This document shows, in pieces, positions 23,587-33,099 of a DNA stretch of 64,000 nucleotides (within the stretch, counting starts at the first letter, position 1; the number at the start of each line of letters is the position of its first letter). Source of the stretch: Aliiruegeria haliotis (GTDB lineage Bacteria > Pseudomonadota > Alphaproteobacteria > Rhodobacterales > Rhodobacteraceae); contig NZ_PVTD01000001.1 in assembly GCF_003003255.1 (NCBI RefSeq), positions 930,001-994,000 on the forward strand, given 5' to 3'. The position numbers and the translations under genes are program-made. The notes under the pieces were generated by a model. That model ran no database searches. It was not told where the DNA came from and was given only the letters and a program-made list of their open reading frames with translations.

Positions 23587-25287
23587 ATGAGTGCCCCCGG
23601 AAGCCCCCGAAAGATGGACGAAGCCGACCCGCGACGTGCAAGGGTCCTTGGGCTGGCGATCCTGCCTCTCCTGCTCGGCCTGCTGTTCTTCGCGGCATCC
23701 CTGACCCCATCGCTCATCCCTCGACCATGGCTGCTTCAAGGGGTGCTGGCGGGACTCGTGACCGCTATCGGCTATGCCATCGGCCAGTTCCTGAACACGG
23801 TCTGGCGCGCGCTTGAACTGCCGACCCTCTCGATGCCCGCCGTCCGCAAACTCTCTCTCTTCCTGGCCATTCCAGTGATCGGACTCCTGGTCTGGACCTT
23901 GTTGCACGCCGCGGAATGGCAAAACTCGATCAGGCTCCGGTTCGAGATGGAGCCCCTTGAGGCATTCAGCACCTACGGGATCATCGGGGTCGCCACGGCC
24001 ACGTTCCTCGTGTCGGTGGCGCTGGGTTGGGCCGCGCAATTTCTGTTCGACCGCATTCGGCGCGCACTTTACAGGATCATGCCGATGCGGACCGCCAATG
24101 TTCTCGGGCTGGCGCTCGCCATCCTGATCGGCTTCGTGATCACCCGCGATGCGGTCATCCGATCGGGGTTCGATCTTGCCGATAAATCCTATGCGACGGC
24201 GCAGAACCTCTTTGCCGATGCGCCGCCTGCCCCGCAGGACACGCGGTTTCCGGGCAGCCCGGGATCGCATGTCGATTGGGGGGCAATGGGGCAACCGGGC
24301 CGGAACTTCGTTGTCGACGGCCCGGACGCGGCGGCGATTTCAGCATTCACTGGCCGCGCGGCGATGAACCCGATCCGGGTATACGTCGGCCGCGCGCAGA
24401 GTGAATCGCCGCAAGTCCGTGCGGAACTGGCCTTGCAGGAACTCATTCGGCTCGGCGCATTCGACCGCAAAGTCCTGATCGTGGCCAGCCCGACCGGAAC
24501 CGGCTGGCTCGACCCCGGTGGGCACGAGCCAATGGAGTTCATGCACGACGGGGATGTCGCCACCGTTGCGGTCCAGTACTCCTATCTTCAGTCCCCACTG
24601 GCGCTGATCTTCGAAACGCAGTCCGGGCTGGAGCAGGCGACCGCCACGATGCAGGCGATCTACCGACACTGGACCACCCTGCCCCCGGATGCCCGACCAA
24701 GGTTCTACATGCACGGCATCAGCCTCGGCGCCTGGTCGTCGATGTATTCGTTCAACGTTTTCAGTATCCTGAACGACCCGATTGATGGCGCGCTCTGGAC
24801 CGGGCCGCCCTTCCCCTCCCGGCTGTGGAATCAGGCCGTGGTCGCACGCAACCCGGGCTCGCCCTATGTCCTGCCAGAGGTCGGCAGCGGGCGCCTCGTG
24901 CGGTTTGCATCGCAATACGGCGGGCTTGAACGCACGTCTGGGCCCTGGGGACGTCTGCGCGTCGTCTATCTGCAACACGCCTCCGATGCGATCGTTTTCT
25001 ACGAACCCACATCCGTCTGGCGGGCGCCCGAATGGATGAAGGAACCGAGGGCGCCGGATGTCTCTCCCGCGATCCGTTTCATTCCCGTCGTGACACAGCT
25101 TCAACTGGCCCTCGACATGGCTTTGGCCCTGGGCGTGCCCGGCGGATATGGCCACAACTACATCGCAGAGGATTATATCGATCCCTGGGTGGCCGTCACC
25201 GACCCGGAGGGATGGACGGACGACGACAGCACCCGGCTGAAGGCGTGGTGCGCTCAGGAATGGGGTCAGGGATGTCGCAGAGAATGA
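23587..25287 (+). CDS. membrane-anchored alpha/beta-hydrolase (Abhydrolase_9-like)
   Basis: The protein has 566 residues from the ATG at 23587 (MSAPGSPRK; a second ATG is at 23614, and the open frame extends to 23485). The N-terminal 200 residues hold about five hydrophobic helices, including LAILPLLLGLLFFAAS and FLAIPVIGLLVWTLL. The rest is an alpha/beta-hydrolase domain with the nucleophile elbow HGISLGAW, where Ser lies in GxSxG. FIPVVTQLQLALDMAL and GHNYIAEDYIDPW resemble the Abhydrolase_9 (PF10081) family, whose function is undefined. The following gene overlaps its 3' end by 16 bases. Confidence 0.78.
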   Translation: MSAPGSPRKMDEADPRRARVLGLAILPLLLGLLFFAASLTPSLIPRPWLLQGVLAGLVTAIGYAIGQFLNTVWRALELPTLSMPAVRKLSLFLAIPVIGLLVWTLLHAAEWQNSIRLRFEMEPLEAFSTYGIIGVATATFLVSVALGWAAQFLFDRIRRALYRIMPMRTANVLGLALAILIGFVITRDAVIRSGFDLADKSYATAQNLFADAPPAPQDTRFPGSPGSHVDWGAMGQPGRNFVVDGPDAAAISAFTGRAAMNPIRVYVGRAQSESPQVRAELALQELIRLGAFDRKVLIVASPTGTGWLDPGGHEPMEFMHDGDVATVAVQYSYLQSPLALIFETQSGLEQATATMQAIYRHWTTLPPDARPRFYMHGISLGAWSSMYSFNVFSILNDPIDGALWTGPPFPSRLWNQAVVARNPGSPYVLPEVGSGRLVRFASQYGGLERTSGPWGRLRVVYLQHASDAIVFYEPTSVWRAPEWMKEPRAPDVSPAIRFIPVVTQLQLALDMALALGVPGGYGHNYIAEDYIDPWVAVTDPEGWTDDDSTRLKAWCAQEWGQGCRRE

Positions 25288-26141
25288 TCTGGTGGATCGC
25301 CGGTGGATTGGTCGTGATCGCGCTGCTTTTCGGGCTGAACACGCTCCGCCACGCTGCCGGTGTCGCAACGATCGACGACACGCCCGAGCGACGGGAGGAA
25401 CGGCTCTCCGCCCATTGGCGGATCCTGCGCCCGGAAGGTTCGGGGCCCTTCCCGGCAGCGATCCTTTTGTCCGGCTGCGACGGGGTCCACGACAACATGG
25501 GCTACTGGGCAGAGCAATTCGCGAAATCGGGCCGTCTGGCAATGATCGTCGACAGCCACACGCCGCGCGGCCTCGATCAGCATGAGAGTTGGCGCCTCGT
25601 CTGCGCCGGCCAAGCCTTGCCCGGGGCTGAACGTGCCGGAGATCTCGCCGTGGCCTTGCAGGTGCTCGGAGCGATGGACGACGTGTCCGATGATGTGGTG
25701 GTCCTTGGCGCGTCTCACGGGGGATGGACGGCGACAGAATTCGTGGCCCATGCCACCTCGGGCACCGTTCCACCCGGGCTGACCGCCTGGCCCGCGCCCC
25801 CCGACACGCTGCTTGCCCCGGTCAGGGGGCTGCTGTTGCTTTACCCCTATTGCGGGATTCTGAACGGGGCGGACAATGTGGACTGGCCGTCGGATCTGCC
25901 GGTGCTGATGGTGCTGGCCGAAAACGACAGGATCGCCGATGTGGACGATTGCCTCGCCATGGCGGAGGTCTTTCGGACCAGCGGGGCAGCAATCGAAACC
26001 GAGGTCCTTGCAGGTGCCGAACACGGCTTTGATCAGCGGGAGAAGTCCCCGCTGTCGAGCCTGACATTCGATGCCGCACAGCGCAACAAGGCCGAGGGTT
26101 TCGCGCGTGCGTTCATGCGAGGGTTGGGTAGCGACGACTAG
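25272..26141 (+). CDS. dienelactone-hydrolase-like alpha/beta hydrolase with N-terminal membrane anchor
   Basis: The protein has 289 residues. One N-terminal helix, MIWWIAGGLVVIALLFGL, should anchor or export it. The catalytic triad can be read: Ser in VLGASHGGWT, Asp in LAENDRIADVDD and His in GAEHGFDQ. ILLSGCDGVHDNMGYWAEQFAKSG matches the oxyanion-hole region of DLH-family enzymes. The start at 25272 lies inside the preceding hydrolase gene with GGGGTCAGGG just ahead, so the two hydrolases are translationally coupled. The substrate is unknown. Confidence 0.82.
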   Translation: MSQRMIWWIAGGLVVIALLFGLNTLRHAAGVATIDDTPERREERLSAHWRILRPEGSGPFPAAILLSGCDGVHDNMGYWAEQFAKSGRLAMIVDSHTPRGLDQHESWRLVCAGQALPGAERAGDLAVALQVLGAMDDVSDDVVVLGASHGGWTATEFVAHATSGTVPPGLTAWPAPPDTLLAPVRGLLLLYPYCGILNGADNVDWPSDLPVLMVLAENDRIADVDDCLAMAEVFRTSGAAIETEVLAGAEHGFDQREKSPLSSLTFDAAQRNKAEGFARAFMRGLGSDD

Positions 26142-26323
26142 GCGGCGAAGCGGGCTGCTTTCGATGCCTGACGACACGACCGCCTGCGACAGTGATGGCA
26201 AGCAACCGCTGTGATCGTCGTTTCGAGTGGCATCAGTCGCCGCACTTCCGTGCAGAAACATCGCGCGCAGGCCCGGTTTTCCCGAAGGACGACCGCGATC
26301 CTGTCGCGGCGAGTTGCATTCAA
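26138..26323 (-). CDS. possible Cys-rich zinc-ribbon-like microprotein downstream of cbpM
   Basis: These 61 codons begin with TTG 10 bases after the cbpM stop, on the same strand. The peptide has CARCFC in its first half and ACHHCRRRSC in its second, two C-x2-C knuckles about 27 residues apart, as in a zinc ribbon. It starts with a basic helix, RDRIAVVLREN. The ribosome site is weak (GGGCGGCAG). An internal ATG exists near codon 31. I recognise no family with confidence, and it could be a chance open frame. Confidence 0.3.
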   Translation of the reverse strand: MNATRRDRIAVVLRENRACARCFCTEVRRLMPLETTITAVACHHCRRRSCRQASKAARFAA

Positions 26324-26333
26324 CTGCCGCCCG

Positions 26334-26666
26334 TCAGTCGCCTTGTTTCAGCGCCGCAGCTATGCGCTCCCGCACCTCTTCCGGCTCCGCCGCAACGGCC
26401 TGCGCCAGCGCGCGGAACTCGGCCCGCACGCCGTGCAATTGATCCAGCAGTGAGAGCACGACCGACAGCGCATCCTCTTCCAGATCGAAGGTTTCACACA
26501 GATCGCAGATCAGCTCCAGGCGCGCGTGATCCATCCGACTGAAGCGCGGGCCGTCTTCGTGCAGAACCGGACGGAGCAAGTCCGCATCGACCCAGACGGA
26601 CAATTGCTGACGGGACACCCGGCCAACCGAACTCAGGATCTCTTCCTCGGTGTAGAGCAGTTTCAT
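26334..26666 (-). CDS. cbpM: chaperone modulator CbpM
   Basis: The protein has 110 residues, matching CbpM, which binds the J-domain of CbpA and inhibits its co-chaperone and DNA-binding activities. It looks like a MerR-type helix-turn-helix: YTEEEILSSVGRVSRQQLSVWVDADLLRP, then RFSRMDHARLELICDLCETFDLEEDALSVVLSLLDQLH. The start (MKLLYTEEE, 26666) overlaps the end of cbpA by 4 bases, the usual cbpA-cbpM arrangement. Confidence 0.92.
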   Translation of the reverse strand: MKLLYTEEEILSSVGRVSRQQLSVWVDADLLRPVLHEDGPRFSRMDHARLELICDLCETFDLEEDALSVVLSLLDQLHGVRAEFRALAQAVAAEPEEVRERIAAALKQGD

Positions 26667-27604
26667 TCGCCCATCCCCTTGCGCGGATCGTATTGGTGCG
26701 TTTGCCGCCACTCCTGCATGAAGTCCCTCAAACCATCGTCCAGGGTCTCTGGCAGGACGATGCGCAACTCCACGAAGGCGTCTCCCTTGCCAGCTTTCCC
26801 CTTGGCGCCACGGCCGCGCAACCGCAGAACCCGCCCGCCACTCGATCCCGCCGGCACGTTCAACCCAACCGGCCCGTCGATCGTCGGTGCTGAGACACGC
26901 CCACCCAGCACAGCTTCGTCAACCGTGATCGGCAGGGTCACGTGGATATCGTCGTTCTCGCGGCGAAACACCTTGTGAGGGCGAACATGCAACGTGACAA
27001 GGGCATCGCCTCGGGCTCCGCCGGCCCGGCCCTCGGCGCCCTTCCCCCGCAGCCGGATGGTTTGCCCGTCGCTTGTCCCCTCCGGGATCGTCACTTCGAG
27101 CGGCTCGCCGGTAGGCAATGCAATCCGTTGCTTGCTTCCGCGCACGGCATCCAGAAAGTCGACCTCCATCGTGAACCGCAGATCCCGGCCCCGTTCCGTG
27201 AAACCACCCGGCCCCTGCCCGCCTTCGAACCCCGCACGCCCGCCGCGCCCGGCGCGTTGCCGCAGGATCTCTGCAAAGATGTCGTTGGCGTCGCCGAAAT
27301 CCTCGAACCCCTGGGAGGAGTAATAGCTGTGGTCGGGCTGTTCGGTGTATTCCCGGTAGAAATGCCGCTCCGGCCGCTCTGCCCCGCTGGCGTCGATCTC
27401 GCCCTTGTCGAACCGCGCGCGGGTGTCGGGGTCCTTGAGCAGATCGTAGGCGGCGGACGCGGCCTTGAACCGTTCCTCCGCCGTGTCGTCTCCCGGATTG
27501 AGGTCCGGGTGGCATTCCTTTGCAATTCGGCGGTAGGCCTTCTTGATCTCCGCCGCCGTTGCCGTTCGCGCCAGGCCAAGCGCTTCATAGGGATCGCCGC
27601 TCAT
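26663..27604 (-). CDS. cbpA: DnaJ-type co-chaperone CbpA
   Basis: The protein has 313 residues. The N-terminal J-domain reads PYEALGLARTATAAEIKKAYRRIA and contains the HPD motif in ECHPDLNPG. A Gly/Arg-rich linker (about residues 120-145) leads to two DnaJ C-terminal beta domains (VTIPEGTSDGQTIRLRGKG and LNVPAGSSGGRVLRLRGRG). There is no zinc-finger region, which separates it from DnaJ proper. The start at MSGDPYEAL (27604) is preceded by CGGAGCACTCC. It is coupled to cbpM by a 4-base overlap. Confidence 0.93.
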   Translation of the reverse strand: MSGDPYEALGLARTATAAEIKKAYRRIAKECHPDLNPGDDTAEERFKAASAAYDLLKDPDTRARFDKGEIDASGAERPERHFYREYTEQPDHSYYSSQGFEDFGDANDIFAEILRQRAGRGGRAGFEGGQGPGGFTERGRDLRFTMEVDFLDAVRGSKQRIALPTGEPLEVTIPEGTSDGQTIRLRGKGAEGRAGGARGDALVTLHVRPHKVFRRENDDIHVTLPITVDEAVLGGRVSAPTIDGPVGLNVPAGSSGGRVLRLRGRGAKGKAGKGDAFVELRIVLPETLDDGLRDFMQEWRQTHQYDPRKGMGE

Positions 27605-27836
27605 GGAGTGCTCCGAATGGATCGTTTCCAACCGACATTAGACGCATGCAGGCCGGACGGCCAGTGTATCGGGCGGGAATCGTGCCCGGGCTTCGCTGGG
27701 CGCACCAGGATCTGGTCGCCAGTGGGATTGCGGCTACAGGCCGGAGGCGTCAGGGAATATCCCGTGCAGAGCATCCACTCGCGCCGACAGGGGCAAGGCG
27801 ACCCCTGCTCCCCCGTGACGGCGTCGCTCCCGGCGG

Positions 27837-28529
27837 CTAGCCGAGTGCGTAGCCCGCGCCGCGCACGGTCCTCACCGGATCCGGCCCACCGTGCTGGCAT
27901 AGGGCCTTCCGCAGCCGTCCAATGTGGACGTCGACAGTCCGCGTATCGACGTAGATATCGCGGCCCCAGACCCGGTCGAGCAACTGCTCGCGACTCCACA
28001 CCCGGCCAGGTTTCTCCATGAAGGTCGTGAGCAAGCGGAACTCCGTCGGGCCGAGTTTCAGGAGCTTGTCATCGCGGAACACCTTGTGTGTCTCCGCATC
28101 AAGGATGATGTCGTCGAACTCCAACCGCCCGCCGACGCTTGAAGGTCGTGTCCGGCGCAGCTGGGCACGGATTCGGGCCATCAGCTCGACCACGGAATAG
28201 GGTTTCACCACATAGTCGTCGGCCCCGGTCTCAAGCCCCCTGACACGGTCCACTTCCTCTGATCGTGCACTGAGCATGATGATCGGCACATTGCGCGTGT
28301 CCGGACGCATCTTCAGCCGCCGGCACACTTCGATACCGGAGACGCTGGGCAGCATCCAGTCGAGAACGATCACATCGGGGGCGCCCTCCTCCACGAGCAG
28401 CAGCGCCTCCTCACCGTCTTCCGCCCGTTGAACCTGAAACCCTTCGGCTTCAAGGTTGTAGGCCAGAACCTCGCGTTGTGCCGGTTCGTCCTCGACGACC
28501 AGAACGCTTGGTTGGTCAGTGGATGCCAT
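27837..28529 (-). CDS. phoB: phosphate regulon response regulator PhoB
   Basis: The protein has 230 residues. The receiver domain has the acidic pocket VVEDE, the phosphorylated Asp57 in VIVLDWMLP, and Lys in YVVKPYS. The C-terminal winged-helix domain has LKLGPTEFRLLTTFMEKPGRVWSREQLLDRVWG and DTRTVDVHIGRLRKAL, typical of PhoB. The start overlaps the phoU stop by one base (TGATG). It would bind the Pho box found upstream of pstS, closing an autoregulatory loop over pstSCAB-phoU-phoB. Confidence 0.96.
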   Translation of the reverse strand: MASTDQPSVLVVEDEPAQREVLAYNLEAEGFQVQRAEDGEEALLLVEEGAPDVIVLDWMLPSVSGIEVCRRLKMRPDTRNVPIIMLSARSEEVDRVRGLETGADDYVVKPYSVVELMARIRAQLRRTRPSSVGGRLEFDDIILDAETHKVFRDDKLLKLGPTEFRLLTTFMEKPGRVWSREQLLDRVWGRDIYVDTRTVDVHIGRLRKALCQHGGPDPVRTVRGAGYALG

Positions 28530-29248
28530 CAGTGACCTCCGGTGGTCTCGAACGCGGTGCGGTCACCCTTGGGACGCGGATCTTCCGGGATGTGCCCGGT
28601 GGACAGGTAGATGACCTGCTCCGCGATGGCCGTCACGTGGTCGCCCATCCGCTCGATGTTCTTCGCGATGAAGTGCAGATGCATGCAGGCGGTGATATTG
28701 CGGGGATCTTCCATCATGTAGGTCAGGAAATTGCGGAACAGCGAGTTGTACATCTGGTCGACTTCGAGATCACGCTGACGCACATCCTCTGCCAGTTCCG
28801 GGTCGCGCTGCACATAGGCATCCAGCGCGTCCTTGAGCATCACTTCCACCGCCCGGGCCATACGGCGAATCGCGGGCCCGGTCTCTTCGATCGGGGACAT
28901 CTGGACCAATACGCCCGTCCGCTTGGCCATGTTCTTTGAATAATCGCCAATCCGTTCGAGGTTGTTGGAAATCTTGATCACCGACAGGACCGTCCGCAGG
29001 TCGAAGGCCGAAGGCTGCCGGATCGCCAGTGTTCGGGCGGCCTCCTCGTTGACGGTGAAATCCAGCTCGTCGATGACCTTGTCACCGTCCACCACCTTCT
29101 TCGCCAGGTCCTCGTCGCGCATGGCCAGGCTTTCGGCGGCATCGACGATTGCCGCCTCCACCAGCCCGCCCATCTTCATGATCTGGGCCTGGATCGCTTC
29201 AAGATCGCGGTCGAACGCCTTGGAAATATGCTGTTCTTCGTGGTGCAT
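28529..29248 (-). CDS. phoU: phosphate signalling complex protein PhoU
   Basis: The protein has 239 residues, the normal length. Two PhoU three-helix repeats can be seen. The first contains DGDKVIDELDFTVNEEAARTLAIRQPSAFDLR and NNLERIGDYSKN, and the second contains AKNIERMGDHVTAIAEQVIYL. The paired (N/K)N(L/I)ER(I/M)GD motifs are the metal-binding signature. The start at 29248 follows GGGAGAGCAGGC. It links the Pst transporter to PhoR and is required for negative control when phosphate is plentiful. Confidence 0.96.
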   Translation of the reverse strand: MHHEEQHISKAFDRDLEAIQAQIMKMGGLVEAAIVDAAESLAMRDEDLAKKVVDGDKVIDELDFTVNEEAARTLAIRQPSAFDLRTVLSVIKISNNLERIGDYSKNMAKRTGVLVQMSPIEETGPAIRRMARAVEVMLKDALDAYVQRDPELAEDVRQRDLEVDQMYNSLFRNFLTYMMEDPRNITACMHLHFIAKNIERMGDHVTAIAEQVIYLSTGHIPEDPRPKGDRTAFETTGGH

Positions 29249-29261
29249 TGCCTGCTCTCCC

Positions 29262-30059
29262 TTACCCGATCCGGCCCGTGATGTAGCTCTCGGTGCGCGG
29301 GTCCCTCGGATTGGTGAAAATCTCGCCCGTCTCCCCGTGTTCCACGAGATGGCCAAGGTGAAAAAATGCGGTCTTCTGGCTGACCCGTGCGGCCTGCTGC
29401 ATGGAATGCGTGACGATGACGACGGAGAAGTTCTGGCGCAGCTCGTCGATCAGCTCCTCGACCTGGGCGGTCGCAATGGGATCCAGCGCGGAACAGGGCT
29501 CGTCCATCAGCAGGACTTCCGGCTCGGTGGCCACGGCGCGAGCGATGCACAGGCGTTGCTGCTGCCCACCGGACAGGCCGGTGCCGGGTGCGTCGAGACG
29601 GTCTTTCACCTCGTCCCAGATCGCACCGCGACGCAGTGATTTCTCCACGATTTCATCCAGTTCCGACTTGTTCCTCGCAAGGCCATGGATGCGCGGACCA
29701 TAGGCGATATTGTCATAGATCGACTTCGGGAACGGGTTCGGCTTCTGGAACACCATCCCGACCTTTGCCCGCAATTGCACCGGATCGACGCGCTTGTCAT
29801 AGATATCCTCGCCGTCGAGCAGGATGTCACCCTGCACCCGGCAGATGTCGATCGTGTCATTCATCCGGTTCAGGCAGCGCAGGAAGCTGGACTTGCCACA
29901 GCCCGACGGGCCGATGAAGGCCGTCACCGTGTTGGCTTCAAGATCGACGTCCACATCCTTGATCGCGTGGGTCTCTCCGTAGTGGACTTGAACATTCCGG
30001 GCAGAGATCTTCACGGTGTCTGTGTCCACGATACGCTCCAGGGGTCGCATGTCATTCAT
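29262..30059 (-). CDS. pstB: phosphate ABC transporter ATP-binding protein PstB
   Basis: The protein has 265 residues. Walker A is GPSGCGKSS, the ABC signature is LSGGQQQR, and Walker B is [14 protein letters not shown], followed by VIVTHSM with the switch His. The start (MNDMRPLER, 30059) follows AAGAGGGAAGACCC. It is the ATPase of the PstSCAB high-affinity phosphate importer and lies between pstA and phoU. Confidence 0.97.
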   Translation of the reverse strand: MNDMRPLERIVDTDTVKISARNVQVHYGETHAIKDVDVDLEANTVTAFIGPSGCGKSSFLRCLNRMNDTIDICRVQGDILLDGEDIYDKRVDPVQLRAKVGMVFQKPNPFPKSIYDNIAYGPRIHGLARNKSELDEIVEKSLRRGAIWDEVKDRLDAPGTGLSGGQQQRLCIARAVATEPEVLLMDEPCSALDPIATAQVEELIDELRQNFSVVIVTHSMQQAARVSQKTAFFHLGHLVEHGETGEIFTNPRDPRTESYITGRIG

Positions 30060-30076
30060 TTGGGTCTTCCCTCTTC

Positions 30077-31444
30077 TTACCAGCGACGCTCGAAGCGGCG
30101 GCGAAGGATGATGGCGAGAAAGTTCATGCACAGCAGGAATGCCAGCAGCACGATGATCGCACCCGAGGCCCGCTCCACGAAGGCAGGATCGGCGCGGGTT
30201 GTCCAGTTGTAGACCTGCACCGGCAACGCGGAGGCAGGATCGAAGAACCCTTCCGGCGGCGCGGCGGGAAACTCGCGGACAAAGGCCACCATGCCGATCA
30301 GCATCAGCGGCGCGGTTTCTCCGAGCGCCTGCGCAAGGCCGATGATGGTCCCGGTCAGGATCCCGGGCATCGCCAGCGGCAGAACGTGGTGGAAAACCGA
30401 TTGCATCCTTGAGGCACCGACCCCGAGGGCGGCATCCCGAATGCTCGGCGGCACGGATTTGAGCGACGCGCGGGTGGCGATGATGATTGTCGGCAGGGTC
30501 ATCAGCGTCAGCACCAGCCCGCCGACGATGGGCGCCGATTGCGGCAACCCGGCGTAGTTGATGAAGATCGCGAGGCCGAGGATGCCGAAGACGATGGACG
30601 GCACCGCGGCGAGGTTGGAGATATTCACCTCGATCAGGTCCGTGAACCAGTTCTTCGGGGCGAACTCCTCAAGGTAGATCGATGCCGCAACTCCGATCGG
30701 CAAGGCCAGAACGAGGACGATGATCATCATGTAGAGCGAGCCCAGCATGGCCACGCCGATCCCCGCCGCTTCCGGGCGGTTTTCCGAGCCGTCGGCCATG
30801 GTGAAGAAGCCCCAGTTGAAATGGGTGCTCAGCGCCCCGCCCTCCTTGAGCGCATCGGCGAACTGAAGCTGGCCGGGGCTGATATTGCTGTCTTTCTCCG
30901 CGCTCTCCATGGTCACCCGGCCCTTGTAGTAGCCGTCGATCCGGCCCGTGGCGAGGAACTCGAACTCCACTGTTTCGCCGATCCTGTCGGGGTTGGCGAT
31001 CACGAACCGGCGCAGCTCTGCGGCCGCCTCCTTGGAGATCATCGCCGCGATTTCCTTGTCAGACACACCGAGGTCCTCGGACGAGATGCCGAGCTCCCCG
31101 GCCCGGGTCGAAAGCGCGGTCTTGATCAGCGGCGCATAGCCGAACGTGGAGACCTTCTTTATCTCTTCGATATCGCGGTTGCCATTCTTGTCCAGTTTCG
31201 CCTCGTCGAGATGGACTTCGAGCGTGATGAAGGTCTGCTGGAAGGCCGGCAGGCCTTGGCTCAGGATCGAGGCAAGCAACACCACGAGCGCGGTAACGCC
31301 GATGACGATTGCGCTGAGGCCATAGGCGCGAAAGCGGCGTTCGGCGGCGTTGCGGCGGAGTGTCCGGGCGTTCTGCTCCAGCAGCGAACCCGCATGCTTG
31401 CCCGGCCGTGGTGTGGCCGGTGTGTTTGCGGAGGCGTCGGTCAT
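30077..31444 (-). CDS. pstA: phosphate ABC transporter permease PstA (with DUF3333 N-terminal extension)
   Basis: The protein has 455 residues, longer than E. coli PstA because of a roughly 200-residue N-terminal extension (DUF3333), typical of Alphaproteobacteria. The extension includes one helix ([16 protein letters not shown]) and a periplasmic part. The permease core has five or six helices, and the EAA loop reads [40 protein letters not shown]. Its start overlaps the pstC stop by 4 bases. Confidence 0.95.
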   Translation of the reverse strand: MTDASANTPATPRPGKHAGSLLEQNARTLRRNAAERRFRAYGLSAIVIGVTALVVLLASILSQGLPAFQQTFITLEVHLDEAKLDKNGNRDIEEIKKVSTFGYAPLIKTALSTRAGELGISSEDLGVSDKEIAAMISKEAAAELRRFVIANPDRIGETVEFEFLATGRIDGYYKGRVTMESAEKDSNISPGQLQFADALKEGGALSTHFNWGFFTMADGSENRPEAAGIGVAMLGSLYMMIIVLVLALPIGVAASIYLEEFAPKNWFTDLIEVNISNLAAVPSIVFGILGLAIFINYAGLPQSAPIVGGLVLTLMTLPTIIIATRASLKSVPPSIRDAALGVGASRMQSVFHHVLPLAMPGILTGTIIGLAQALGETAPLMLIGMVAFVREFPAAPPEGFFDPASALPVQVYNWTTRADPAFVERASGAIIVLLAFLLCMNFLAIILRRRFERRW

Positions 31445-32931
31445 TCGTACTGCTCCCGATACTTGCGCACGATGAAGAGCGCCAGAACGTTGAGCCCCAG
31501 CGTGATGACAAAGAGTGTGAGACCCAGGGCGAATGCGACAAGGGTCTCCGGGCTGGCGAAATCGGTGTCGCCGGTCAACTGCGAGACGATCTTCACGGTG
31601 ACCGTGGTCATCGCCTCGAATGGGTTGATTACCGCCCCCGGCCCGTCCGCGAATTGCGCGGCCGCGGCCCCTGCCCCCATGACGACGATCATGGTTTCCC
31701 CGATGGCGCGCGAGGCGGCCAGCAAAACGGCCCCGACAATGCCCGGAAGGGCCGCGGGCAGGACGACCTGCTTGACGGTCTCCGACTGCGTGGCGCCAAG
31801 GCCGAAGGAGCCATCCCGCATCGACTGCGGCACGGCATTGATGATGTCGTCGGACAGCGACGAAACGAAGGGGATCAGCATGACCCCCATGACCAACCCG
31901 GCGGTCATCACGGAATTGGTGGAGTTCCCGAGCCCCAGTGGCTGGGCAATCCAGTCCCGGACCATCGGCCCGACAGTCATCAGCGCGAAGAGGCCGTAGA
32001 CGATTGTAGGGATGCCGGCGAGGATCTCGATCATCGGTTTGGCCACCGCGCGCAGCTTCGGCCCGGCGTATTCCGACAGGTAGATCGCGGCGAACAGCCC
32101 GATCGGGACCGCCACCAGCAGCGCCACGACCGAGATGTAGAGCGTGCCCCAGAGCAGTGGCAGCATGCCAAGTTCGCTGTCACCGCGGAAGTCCGGCGCC
32201 CACTTGGTCCCGAAGAAGAACTTCTGCCAGGGGTATCTTTCGAAGAAATTGCCGGTTTCGAACAGCATCGACAGAACGATGCCGATGGTGGTGAGGATCG
32301 CGATTGTGGAGGCGAGGATCAGGATCACGCGAATCCCGCTTTCGACCACGTTTCGCGCCCGGAAGTCCTTGTTGGTCCGTTTCAGGGCGAGAACCAGCCC
32401 CGCCGCGGCGAGAAGCAGCACGGCGAAGGTCATGTATGCACCGGACGCCTTTGCCATCAAACGGTATTCCTGCGCAGCCCGCAGGACCGACACAGTGATG
32501 TCGCTGGTGATGATCGCACCGGTTTCCTTCAGGCGCGCGGTCACGTCGGCGAGGTCTGCCACGCCGGAATGGAGCGTTGCGACCGTGGCTTCGTCCATCG
32601 TTCCCTGCTTGACCGCCCTGTCGAGCGCGCCCGCGGCGCGACGCACCTCCGCCATCGCGAGTCCACGGCTGCCGCTTTCGGCAATCGTCGCCTCCGGGAG
32701 TGTCGCGGACACGGTGTTCTCGATCCAGTTCGGCGCCACCAGCAGCCAGGCGGCAAGCACCAGCAGCGATGGCACGACGGTCAGCATGAGCGCATGCCAA
32801 CCGTAGTAGGACGGGAGCGAATGGAGCCGACGGGTGTCACCTCCGGCGGTGCCGAGTGCGCGCATGCGCCCGGCAAAATAGCCGATCAGTCCGAGTCCGA
32901 GGACGACAAGGACGATCCAGAGCACCGGCAT
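31441..32931 (-). CDS. pstC: phosphate ABC transporter permease PstC (long form)
   Basis: The protein has 496 residues from the ATG at 32931 (MPVLWIVLV); GAAGAGGTTGCC lies just upstream. The open frame to 33006 is not needed. An N-terminal extension of about 200 residues with several helices and a long periplasmic loop precedes the permease domain. The EAA-like loop GSFGLGATQSETVKQVVLPAALPGIVGAVLLAASRAIGE is clear. It pairs with PstA to form the membrane channel. Confidence 0.95.
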   Translation of the reverse strand: MPVLWIVLVVLGLGLIGYFAGRMRALGTAGGDTRRLHSLPSYYGWHALMLTVVPSLLVLAAWLLVAPNWIENTVSATLPEATIAESGSRGLAMAEVRRAAGALDRAVKQGTMDEATVATLHSGVADLADVTARLKETGAIITSDITVSVLRAAQEYRLMAKASGAYMTFAVLLLAAAGLVLALKRTNKDFRARNVVESGIRVILILASTIAILTTIGIVLSMLFETGNFFERYPWQKFFFGTKWAPDFRGDSELGMLPLLWGTLYISVVALLVAVPIGLFAAIYLSEYAGPKLRAVAKPMIEILAGIPTIVYGLFALMTVGPMVRDWIAQPLGLGNSTNSVMTAGLVMGVMLIPFVSSLSDDIINAVPQSMRDGSFGLGATQSETVKQVVLPAALPGIVGAVLLAASRAIGETMIVVMGAGAAAAQFADGPGAVINPFEAMTTVTVKIVSQLTGDTDFASPETLVAFALGLTLFVITLGLNVLALFIVRKYREQYE

Positions 32932-33047
32932 CGGGCAACCTCTTCGATCAAGTGTTTTCGCTGGGCAGGCCGGTGTGGCCCTGTCAGCGACGGCCCCGAC
33001 CATCACGTTTCCGGTGACGAGGCGGGGCGCGAAAATCCTCTCGGCAG

Positions 33048-33080
33048 AAAGGGAGGGCAGCGCGAAGCCACCCTCCCCAA
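33048..33080 (-). terminator. hairpin between pstS and pstC
   Basis: On the minus strand GGGAGGG pairs with CCCTCCC (33051-33057) around a loop that can extend the stem with TTCG at its tip, followed by TTTC. Such intercistronic stems usually protect or partly terminate the abundant pstS message relative to pstCAB. Confidence 0.55.
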
Positions 33081-33099
33081 AGGCGCGAGCCCGGGCAGA

